Source: DATELY01 sp040513115
Lineage (GTDB): Bacteria; Pseudomonadota; Gammaproteobacteria; Steroidobacterales; Steroidobacteraceae
Direction: 5' to 3'
DNA length: 10,838 nt
NCBI GenBank assembly: GCA_040513115.1
Contig: JBEVDW010000266.1
Location: forward strand, 1-10,838
Shown in pieces: positions 1 through 5,815 of this stretch. Position numbers and translations under genes: made by a program. The notes below the pieces were generated by a model. That model did no database searches. It was not told the origin of the DNA and saw nothing but the letters and a program-made list of their open reading frames with translations. The stretch's first letter is position 1. The number at the start of each line of letters is the position of its first letter.

Positions 1-469
1 CAAGCCGGCTACGGTCGTCTTCGTGCCCACCCTGCCCGAAGAGCAAATGAGTGAGCCCGTCGACATGCCAAAACCGGACATCGCAGAGCCGGAGCTGACG
101 GTGCCTGCACCGGAAGTCATGCCCGAGTTGCCGATGGACGCCGCGCCCATCGAAGCACAAGCAGCACCTCCGGATGGTTCGACGGCACCAATCGGCAGCT
201 TGCAGGAGCTGCGTGCAACTAGCCGAGCGGAGCCGGTGTATCCGGCTACGTCGCGTCGACTCGGCGAGGAAGGCTCCGTCACGCTTCGCGTCTTCGTCGA
301 CCCCTCCGGTCGTCCGCAGCAAGTCATGGTGGATCGTAGCAGCGGATTTGCTCGTCTCGACAACGCCGCCGCCACCGCGGTCAAACGCTGGCGCTTTCAG
401 CCAGCGAGCAATGGCAGTGGTCCGGTCGCTTCGTGGTCGCGCGTGACCGTCACGTTCCGGCTGCAGTAA
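1..469 (+). CDS. TonB-family energy transducer, C-terminal part (5' end outside window)
   Basis: The frame is open from base 2 with no stop before TAA at 467-469, so this is the 3' part of a longer gene; the GTG at 23 is internal and need not be a start. Bases 2 to about 170 encode a Pro/Glu/Ala-rich stretch typical of the periplasm-spanning TonB linker. Bases 206-466 encode a TonB C-terminal domain: EPVYPATSRRLGEEGSVTL, then VFVDPSG, DRSSGFARLD, AVKRWRFQPA and a final VTVTFRL strand, all conserved family positions. Family members sit in the inner membrane with ExbB/ExbD and pass proton-motive energy to TonB-dependent outer-membrane receptors. The N-terminal membrane anchor would lie upstream, outside the window. 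No ExbB/ExbD or receptor is visible, so the substrate is unknown. A strong terminator follows 25 bp after the stop, ending its transcript. Confidence 0.9.
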   Translation, partial: KPATVVFVPTLPEEQMSEPVDMPKPDIAEPELTVPAPEVMPELPMDAAPIEAQAAPPDGSTAPIGSLQELRATSRAEPVYPATSRRLGEEGSVTLRVFVDPSGRPQQVMVDRSSGFARLDNAAATAVKRWRFQPASNGSGPVASWSRVTVTFRLQ

Positions 470-494
470 CAGCCAGCTACTGCTTCCTTGCATT

Positions 495-528
495 CGGCGC
501 CGCTCAGTCGAGCGGTGCCGTTTTGTTT
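495..528 (+). terminator. Intrinsic terminator of the TonB-family gene
   Basis: An 11-bp stem pairs 495-505 (CGGCGCCGCTC) with 510-520 (GAGCGGTGCCG) around the 4-nt loop AGTC, with a single G:U pair (499/516). It is followed directly by TTTTGTTT at 521-528. It starts 25 bp after the TonB stop codon. This is a textbook rho-independent terminator on the + strand. Confidence 0.9.
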
Positions 529-614
529 GAGCATCCCCCATCCCCGTTCTCACCTCACGACCTTCAGGGTTCATCTGAGGCGGCATTCGTGTTGATGCTC
601 CGTGTCATGGACGG

Positions 615-640
615 GCGTCACGAAAAAAATACTGTGACGC
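615..640. promoter_or_regulatory. Perfect 7-bp inverted repeat upstream of the protease (candidate operator)
   Basis: GCGTCAC (615-621) and GTGACGC (634-640) are perfect inverted copies separated by the AT-rich spacer GAAAAAAATACT. The arms lie about 160 bp upstream of the protease start. The symmetric half-sites fit a dimeric regulator operator better than a terminator, since no T-run follows on the + strand. The half-site GTGACGC recurs at 8169-8175 upstream of the EPS locus. No regulator can be assigned. Confidence 0.4.
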
Positions 641-798
641 ACAACATAGCGAACTGCCTCGGGGAAGTTTGATCGAGTTCACCGAAGTGCAGGCGCGCGC
701 AGACCTAGTCTGCCGTCACGCGCGCTGGCGTTCGACTGCAAGTGTGCGCTGCGCTCGAGCGTGCTCGAGCCCCGAACACGCAACATTGTTGAGCGCCC

Positions 799-1755
799 AT
801 GTCGTCCAGAAGCTCTGCCCGCACCGTTTCCATCGACAAGTCCCGCCGCGCGAGTGCCCGCTGGTTTTTGGCGGCAGCCGTCCTCTCCGTGGGCGCGGTC
901 GTTGGCCTCAAAGCCCATGCGTCGACCTCGGCACTGCGTGCCACGGCGCTGACCTCACCGTGGAATCTCCTCGCAGGCGACGCCGAAGCGGAGCTGGCCG
1001 GTCCGCATGAAGCGCGGCTCGTCGAGCTATCGGATCAGGAATACTTCTCTTATAGCGGTGTCGGTGCCCTGATCTGCACGGTCAACGGCCAGAAGCAAAC
1101 CTCGACAGCCTTCCTCGTGGGCTCCTTCGATTTGGCCGTCACCGTCGCCCACACGTTCGTCTCCGGCTCGGTGCAAGCGAGTCCGGGCGACTGCGTGTAC
1201 ACGAGCACGGACTCGACCGGTCAGATCCGCGAGCGCCTGCCGGTGGCGTACTACAAGTCGCAGTGGATCGAGGCGAACGTAGCGGGCGTGCCCGCGAAAG
1301 ACCTCGCCGTCGTGCGCCTCGCTCAGGGTTCAGCGTTCGCGCACCGCACCCTGCCACTGGGCAAGTTTTCGGGCGCAGCGGCGCCAGTCACCATGATCGG
1401 CTTCACGGCCGATATGGACACCGACACGTTCAAGCGCAAATCGCGCGGCACGGTGTACGGCCGCGACACGGGCAAGAAGGCATCATCGGCGGTGGCTGAC
1501 ATCTTTACGCACGACATGGATGCAGTGAACCTGGCCTCCGGCGCACCTGTGCTCGACGAGCGTTCGGGCGTGATCATTGGCGTCCACACGAGCTTGATGC
1601 CCTCGACGCTGCAGGCAACGGCCGAACACACCGCCGTCGCCCCCGCTGCCACTGCGCGCAACGCGCTGATCACCATGAATTCGTGGCTGGAGAACACGCT
1701 GCGCTCGGAGATTGCACTCACGCTCCAGACCTCACAGGCGAACGAAGCGCGCTGA
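799..1755 (+). CDS. Secreted or membrane-anchored trypsin-like serine protease
   Basis: The product is 318 aa. Residues 1-21 are Arg/Ser-rich and residues 22-42 form a hydrophobic segment ending KAHAS, either a cleavable signal peptide with a long basic n-region or an anchor, so the enzyme should act in the periplasm or outside the cell. A trypsin-like fold is suggested by three motif regions in the right order: VTVAHTF with candidate catalytic His118, AKDLAVVRL with Asp168, and NLASGAPVLD with Ser247, followed by GVIIGVHTS. Cys93 and Cys132 could form a disulfide. The motifs are off-consensus (AHTF instead of AHC, ASGAP instead of GDSGGP), so activity is likely but unproven and the substrate is unknown. 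ATG 799 is the first start after an in-frame TGA at 790; the ribosome binding site is weak (GAG at 791-793). Neighbours are separated by the upstream terminator and the downstream stem-loop, so it is probably monocistronic. Confidence 0.75.
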   Translation: MSSRSSARTVSIDKSRRASARWFLAAAVLSVGAVVGLKAHASTSALRATALTSPWNLLAGDAEAELAGPHEARLVELSDQEYFSYSGVGALICTVNGQKQTSTAFLVGSFDLAVTVAHTFVSGSVQASPGDCVYTSTDSTGQIRERLPVAYYKSQWIEANVAGVPAKDLAVVRLAQGSAFAHRTLPLGKFSGAAAPVTMIGFTADMDTDTFKRKSRGTVYGRDTGKKASSAVADIFTHDMDAVNLASGAPVLDERSGVIIGVHTSLMPSTLQATAEHTAVAPAATARNALITMNSWLENTLRSEIALTLQTSQANEAR

Positions 1756-1766
1756 GAGGGCAGGAA

Positions 1767-1815
1767 GGCTCTGGGCCGGGAGAGCTTTCGATTTCCGCCC
1801 TCCTGGTCCAGAGCC
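1767..1815 (+). other. Long stem-loop after the protease gene
   Basis: Bases 1767-1782 pair with 1800-1815 in an uninterrupted 16-bp stem with two G:U pairs; the outer eight base pairs (GGCTCTGG/CCAGAGCC) are perfect. The loop is the 17 nt at 1783-1799. The hairpin begins 12 bp after the protease stop. No T-run follows on the + strand and no A-run precedes it for the - strand, so it is not a classical intrinsic terminator. It may stabilise the 3' end or act with Rho. Confidence 0.6.
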
Positions 1816-1874
1816 CTCCTCACCCAAAGCCCTCCTATACACTCCCCCGCTCCTTTCATGGAGCGCTCCTCGTC

Positions 1875-2654
1875 ATGTCAGCCCCTGTCCTCCCGCCCGC
1901 GAGCGCGCGTGACGTCGACCGCTTGACCACCCTGCTGCGCGCGAGCACACGCGCAGTCGTCTTCACGGGAGCTGGCATCAGCACCGAATCGGGGATTCCG
2001 GATTTCCGTGGGCCGAACGGCGTGTGGACGCGCATGAAGCCCATCCATTTCCGCGAATTCATTGCCTCGCCACAAGCGCGGCAGGAAGCCTGGCGCCGCC
2101 GCTTCAGTAACGAGGATGGCTGGGTCGGCGCGAAGCCCAACGCAGGACATGCAGCTGTCGCCCAGCTGGTGCGCATGGGCAAAGTCGCAGCCGTCATCAC
2201 ACAGAATGTCGACAACCTGCATCAGGATTCGGGCATCGCCGCGGAGCAGGTGATCGAGCTGCATGGCAACGCCACGTACGCCCGCTGCCTCGAGTGTGGG
2301 ATGCGCATCGAACTTGCGACTCTGGAAGCCGAGTTTCGCGACACCGGCACGATCGGTCCGTGCAAGCGCTGCGGCGGCATCGTGAAGACCGCAACCATCT
2401 CCTTCGGTCAGAACATGCCCGCACGCGAGATGCAACGCGCTGAAGCGGTGGCGACGAGCTGCGATCTCATGTTGGTGCTCGGCTCATCGCTCTCAGTCTT
2501 TCCGGCTGCCGACATTCCCGTGCGCGCCAAACATCGAGGCTCGCAGTTGATCATCATCAATGCGGAAGAGACGCAGATGGACGGCCTGGCCGATCTCGTC
2601 ATTCACGCGGGCATCGGCGCGACACTCGGCGCTACGCTCCAACGGCTGGCGTGA
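1875..2654 (+). CDS. Sir2-family NAD-dependent protein deacylase (sirtuin)
   Basis: From ATG 1875 the product is 259 aa, the normal length for a bacterial CobB-type sirtuin. Visible motifs are the NAD-binding GAGISTESGIPDFRG (residues 32-46), QNVDNLH (110-116), catalytic His130 in ELHGN, a zinc ribbon with Cys138, Cys141, Cys163 and Cys166, FGQNMP (177-182), GSSLSV (203-208) and IINAEET (227-233). Sirtuins remove acyl groups from lysine using NAD+, giving nicotinamide and O-acyl-ADP-ribose in the cytosol. All key residues are present, so activity is expected; the preferred acyl group cannot be read. The frame is open further upstream, but 1875 is the best start because homology begins there. 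GGAG at 1860-1863 is the nearest ribosome binding site, rather distant and inside the palindrome GGAGCGCTCC (1860-1869). The transposase-derived gene follows 31 bp later on the same strand. Confidence 0.93.
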   Translation: MSAPVLPPASARDVDRLTTLLRASTRAVVFTGAGISTESGIPDFRGPNGVWTRMKPIHFREFIASPQARQEAWRRRFSNEDGWVGAKPNAGHAAVAQLVRMGKVAAVITQNVDNLHQDSGIAAEQVIELHGNATYARCLECGMRIELATLEAEFRDTGTIGPCKRCGGIVKTATISFGQNMPAREMQRAEAVATSCDLMLVLGSSLSVFPAADIPVRAKHRGSQLIIINAEETQMDGLADLVIHAGIGATLGATLQRLA

Positions 2655-2685
2655 AGCCCAGCATCCCACTCGCTGACCACGCAGC

Positions 2686-3447
2686 ATGAACCGCCTGAGT
2701 CCGGAACGGCGTGCCGACATTCTGCTCATGCTGTGCCGTGGGGCTTCGCTGCGCGGAGTGACGCGCGCGGCAAATGTATCCATAAATACGGTGACCAAGC
2801 TGCTCGTCGACGCCGGTATGGTCTGTGAAGACCTGCACGATCGAATGCTGCGCAAGCTCGTCAGTACGCGGCTTCTCTGCTGCAAGTCTTGGTCGCCGTT
2901 GGTCACGCCGGGCGAGCGCATCGTCGTTGACGGCGATTGCACAGGACATTCCGGCGCCTGGACGTGGTCTGCAACGGACTGCGACACCGGACTGATCGTG
3001 TCGTATCGCCTCGGGGCGCGTGACATCGCCACCGCGAGAGCTTTCATCGTGGATCTTTCGCACCGGCTCTCGCTTCGAGCCACGACGCTGACACGCGCTG
3101 AGCTGGCAGAGATGAGCCAGGATGGCGCTCCTTTCTTTCTGACGATGCATCGCGGAGATGGCCCTGGGAGCCACATTCGACTGGAGCGGGTGCCGACCAT
3201 TCCGCACAATCTGGCGACAGCACAGCGCATGCTCGGACGACGCTTCACACGCTTGCGCAACGGCTATTGCCGCAAGGTCGAGAATCTCGCCCACATGGTC
3301 GCGATCTACGTCGTATGGCACAACTTCGTGCAGAAGCGCCGCTCGGGCCGTACTCGCGCGGTCGACAGCAAGGTGGCAGATCGGGCCTGGAACATGATCG
3401 ACATCGTCGCCGCCATTCACCCGCGCACGTCTCATCGGCCGAGATAG
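2686..3447 (+). CDS. IS1-like DDE transposase-derived protein, catalytically degenerate
   Basis: This intact 253-aa ORF resembles IS1-family transposases of Proteobacteria. The N-terminus (MNRLSPERRADILLMLCRG, then VSINTVTKLLVDAG, residues 31-44) is the family's helix-turn-helix region. WTWSATDCDTGLIVSYRLGA (92-111) matches the RNase H-like core, and RRFTRLRNGYCRKVENLAHM (185-204) with IYVVWHNFV (207-215) matches the C-terminal part. From memory of the family, active members have ADEIW, TTDGH and a YVERQN region. Here these read LCCKSW (64-69), ATTLTR (132-137) and RLERVP (165-170), so the catalytic acids are largely lost, and the protein seems to lack some 40-50 residues before the last region. 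No terminal inverted repeats or target duplications were seen. The start has no clear Shine-Dalgarno sequence. Its end overlaps the convergent acyl-CoA dehydrogenase gene by 16 bp. It is either decaying or domesticated; the lack of stops and frameshifts favours retention. Confidence 0.75.
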   Translation: MNRLSPERRADILLMLCRGASLRGVTRAANVSINTVTKLLVDAGMVCEDLHDRMLRKLVSTRLLCCKSWSPLVTPGERIVVDGDCTGHSGAWTWSATDCDTGLIVSYRLGARDIATARAFIVDLSHRLSLRATTLTRAELAEMSQDGAPFFLTMHRGDGPGSHIRLERVPTIPHNLATAQRMLGRRFTRLRNGYCRKVENLAHMVAIYVVWHNFVQKRRSGRTRAVDSKVADRAWNMIDIVAAIHPRTSHRPR

Positions 3448-4568
3448 CGACGCGCGAGCAGCGCCTTCATCAGCTCGGTGGCACCGGCTTGAATGCGTTG
3501 TGCGCGCGCAGCGGTATACATGCGCGCGATCGGGTGCTCGTCTTTCCACCCGCGATTGCCCCAGAGCTGCACGCAAGCGTCGAGCACGCGACCTTCCAGT
3601 TCCGGCAGCCAGATCTTCGCCATCATGCACTCCTCGTCGCGCAGCTCACGGCGCCGGTATTTCTGCACGAGATCATTCAGGAACGAGCGGCTCACGGCGA
3701 GCTGCGTCTCGATATCGGCGAGCACGAACTGCGTGTTCTGCAGATCGATGAGCCGTTGGCCGAACATCTGCCGTGTGCGGCAATATTCGAGGGTGAGTGC
3801 GTAAGCGGTTTCGGCGGCCCCAAGAGAGCGCGATGCCATTTGCATACGGTCCAGCCGCAACGTGTGCTGGAACATGCTGAGCGCGCCGCCCTCGGCTCCT
3901 ATCAAGTGCGTTGCCGGTATGCGAACGTCCTTGAACTGGATCGCGGCACAGTCGCCCGCCGCGTAGCCCATCGTTTCGATGCGGGTCCGCGTGATGCCAG
4001 CAGTGTCCGCCGGCACCAGCAACAAGCTCATGCCACGACCCCGTGCGGCAGGATCGGTCTTTGCGATCACGTACAACAGGGTGGCCTTGTCGCCATTCAT
4101 CACCGGGTCTTTGAGTCCATTGACCACGAACTCATCGCCGTCTCGCAACGCAGTCGCCGTAATCGACGCCGCATCGCTTCCCGCATCGGGTTCGGTGAGA
4201 CACATCCCCAGCATGACATCGCCCGAGGCGATGCCAGGCAGCCAGGCACGCTTCTGCGCTTCGGTGCCGTGTTCGATCAGCAGCGTCGTCGACAAGTCCG
4301 AGTTCATCGAGCCGCCGAGCGACGCACCTCCAGGCCAACGCCCGAGTTCTTCCGACAAGACCACCGCAGTCAGCGGATCGAGTCCCTGACCACCGTAGGT
4401 CTGCGGAACGATCGTTCCGAGGACACCGGCGCGCGCTGCCTCACGCCAGAACTGCAGGTCGACGCCCTTGTGCTCGAACTCAGCAAGCCGCGCCTGCGCA
4501 TGCGTCTGGAGAAACGTCCGCACTCGTTCCCGATAACGATCCAGCTCCTCACCATAAATCGAATCCAT
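3432..4568 (-). CDS. Acyl-CoA dehydrogenase family flavoprotein
   Basis: The 378-aa product has the length and order of the acyl-CoA dehydrogenase fold: an N-terminal helical domain (1-115), the beta domain with the FAD/substrate motif MCLTEPDAGSD (122-132), and a C-terminal helical domain with RQMFGQRL (266-273), QLWGNRGW (334-341) and RMYTAARAQRIQAGATELMK (349-368). These enzymes oxidise acyl-CoA thioesters to the enoyl-CoA with FAD, passing electrons to ETF. The usual catalytic Glu of the YEGT motif is Ala361 here; Asp240, in LRLDRMQMA, sits where long-chain and isovaleryl enzymes carry their alternative Glu, so it may be the base. The substrate is unknown. It starts 9 bp after the Rieske oxygenase stop, indicating one operon and possibly one catabolic pathway for a ring-containing or branched acid. 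Its 3' end overlaps the convergent transposase-derived gene. Confidence 0.9.
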   Translation of the reverse strand: MDSIYGEELDRYRERVRTFLQTHAQARLAEFEHKGVDLQFWREAARAGVLGTIVPQTYGGQGLDPLTAVVLSEELGRWPGGASLGGSMNSDLSTTLLIEHGTEAQKRAWLPGIASGDVMLGMCLTEPDAGSDAASITATALRDGDEFVVNGLKDPVMNGDKATLLYVIAKTDPAARGRGMSLLLVPADTAGITRTRIETMGYAAGDCAAIQFKDVRIPATHLIGAEGGALSMFQHTLRLDRMQMASRSLGAAETAYALTLEYCRTRQMFGQRLIDLQNTQFVLADIETQLAVSRSFLNDLVQKYRRRELRDEECMMAKIWLPELEGRVLDACVQLWGNRGWKDEHPIARMYTAARAQRIQAGATELMKALLARRYLGR

Positions 4569-4577
4569 CGGCCCAAC

Positions 4578-5729
4578 TCAGGTCTTGGCAACCAAGGCAG
4601 CATGATGCGGCGCGAGCATGCGGTCGATCACCGCATGAAAGGCAGTGATGCCTTGCTCGTTGCGACCATGGATCACCCGTTCCGCCGGCGCGGTGTCGTA
4701 CGCCTTCTGGATGCTCTCCACCACGGCAAAATCCTCACCGTTCACTCCCTGGGTGAGATCGAGCGCACGCTGCCAGTAACCCGCATCCTTCTCGCTGGCG
4801 CCCGTACGGATGAGCAGGGCATTCTCGAATAGGCAACTGCGCAGGTCACGCGGGAAGACTTGCACCAGCATCGTGTGATCGTAAGGTGCGGTGAACGCGG
4901 TGTTCGGGAAAATGAAGTACGTGGGCAGAATCTGATCTCGCGTCTGCGCACCGCTCTCATGACGCTCCAGCAGCTTGCGCCGGGGCACGACGAAGCGTTG
5001 ATGATCGCCGAAGGTATCGAAGATATTGGCCATGCCGTTGTACTGGCGCGCGATGCTCTGCGTGTGGACACCATTGAAGTGGTAGGTCTCGAGCGAACCT
5101 TCCTGCATCACTTTCCAATTGCAGGTGAGCTCCGTCTGCTTGGTGGCGAAATACCGGTGAGACCCAATATCGAGCGCTGCGAGTTCCTGCGCCATCGGTC
5201 CGAGGAAGGCGTCGATGTCGAGAGGCGGACCCGGCGCAACGCGAACGAAGATCAAACCGTACTTCTCAGCGACGGCAACTGGCGTCAGACCAGTCGGTGG
5301 CGGCTCCAGGCCCTCGAACGCGCTGCCATCGGTCATGCGCAGCAGACGGCCGTCGAGACCGTACATCCAGCTGTGATACCGGCACGTGAAGTGGGTACGC
5401 TGCCCGCACTGGGCGGTCTCGACGATTGCGCTGCGATGGGCACAGACATTCAGATGCGCCGCAACTTCACCCGTTTCCGTGCGCGCGATGAGAATGGGAA
5501 CGCCGAGTCGATCGTCTGTCAGAAAATCGCCGGGATTGGGGAGCTGCGAGGAGTGCGCGAGCACGATCGGCAACTCGCGAAACAGGGCCTGCACTTCGCA
5601 TGCATAACGAGCCGGATCGGTGTACTCCCGAACAGGTCGACTGTGCGCCGTCGGACCCATGTCCTTCGTGCGATTGCGCTGATGCACAACCAGCCGCTCG
5701 GTGATGACGGCGAGACGCGCGTTATCCAT
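4578..5729 (-). CDS. Rieske non-haem iron oxygenase, alpha (large) subunit
   Basis: The 383-aa product has the two expected domains. The Rieske [2Fe-2S] domain uses Cys96-x-His98 and Cys116-x2-His119 (NVCAHR and CRYHSWMYGLDG). The catalytic domain has the mononuclear iron site ETYHFNGVH with His217 and His222; Asp333 in NGEDFAVVE is the likely third ligand, and Glu214 replaces the usual bridging Asp. Such enzymes insert oxygen into aromatic, steroid, quaternary-amine or other substrates, using electrons from a reductase and sometimes a ferredoxin. Neither partner nor a beta subunit is in the window, so electrons must come from elsewhere. ATG 5729 is supported by AGGAG at 5736-5740 with a 6-nt spacer; Met24 is a less likely alternative. 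The acyl-CoA dehydrogenase follows 9 bp downstream. The substrate cannot be deduced. Confidence 0.92.
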   Translation of the reverse strand: MDNARLAVITERLVVHQRNRTKDMGPTAHSRPVREYTDPARYACEVQALFRELPIVLAHSSQLPNPGDFLTDDRLGVPILIARTETGEVAAHLNVCAHRSAIVETAQCGQRTHFTCRYHSWMYGLDGRLLRMTDGSAFEGLEPPPTGLTPVAVAEKYGLIFVRVAPGPPLDIDAFLGPMAQELAALDIGSHRYFATKQTELTCNWKVMQEGSLETYHFNGVHTQSIARQYNGMANIFDTFGDHQRFVVPRRKLLERHESGAQTRDQILPTYFIFPNTAFTAPYDHTMLVQVFPRDLRSCLFENALLIRTGASEKDAGYWQRALDLTQGVNGEDFAVVESIQKAYDTAPAERVIHGRNEQGITAFHAVIDRMLAPHHAALVAKT

Positions 5730-5760
5730 CGATCGCTCCTGGCGGGGAATACGCGATCGA
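5729..5760 (-). promoter_or_regulatory. Inverted repeat enclosing the ribosome binding site and start of the oxygenase gene
   Basis: Read on the - strand, TCGATCGC (5760-5753) and GCGATCGA (5736-5729) form a perfect 8-bp inverted repeat with a 16-nt loop. The loop holds the Shine-Dalgarno AGGA, and the last base of the right arm is the A of the ATG. Each arm contains the palindrome CGATCG. It could be an RNA hairpin limiting ribosome access, or a DNA operator for a dimeric regulator placed over the start. Confidence 0.5.
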
Positions 5761-5815
5761 GTGTAGTTATGACCTCGTCAGCGACAAGAAAGCTCTGTCT
5801 CAGTTTGGCCGCGAC

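Larger units (their letters stand above)
470..798. other. Gene-free gap between the TonB-family gene and the protease
   Basis: This 329-bp gap holds the intrinsic terminator at 495-528 and the inverted repeat at 615-640. The short open frames crossing it on both strands have no homology I recognise and no convincing ribosome binding site. The promoter of the downstream protease must lie here or further upstream, but I see no clear -35/-10 pair. The segment 745-775 is rich in CTCGAGC-type self-complementary words. Confidence 0.6.

Noticed and set aside
430..456. GTGACCGTCAC palindrome inside the TonB-family gene
   Set aside because: It lies in conserved coding sequence of the last beta strand; similar words arise by chance from Val/Thr codons.
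433..672. 79-codon open frame after the TonB-family gene
   Set aside because: It begins inside the TonB domain and runs through the intrinsic terminator; no ribosome binding site.
669..1010. 113-codon + strand open frame and antisense frames before and over the protease start
   Set aside because: No homology and composition typical of off-frame translation; the protease frame starting at 799 explains the region.
1683..1874. Upstream extension of the sirtuin frame
   Set aside because: It overlaps the protease C-terminus and the 1767-1815 stem-loop; sirtuin homology begins just after ATG 1875.
1875..3447. Sirtuin plus transposase-like gene as an anti-phage defence system
   Set aside because: The Sir2 protein is a canonical zinc-containing deacylase of normal size, not the larger fused NADase type found in defence loci, and no effector, sensor or other defence gene is nearby.
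2493..3630. Overlapping - strand open frames opposite the transposase-derived gene
   Set aside because: Arg/Ser-rich, low-information translations without homology; the + strand frame aligns well with the IS1-like family.
3267..4832. 521-codon open frame on the + strand opposite the dehydrogenase and oxygenase genes
   Set aside because: It is a high-GC antisense shadow: no recognisable domain, while the - strand encodes two clear enzymes over the same bases.
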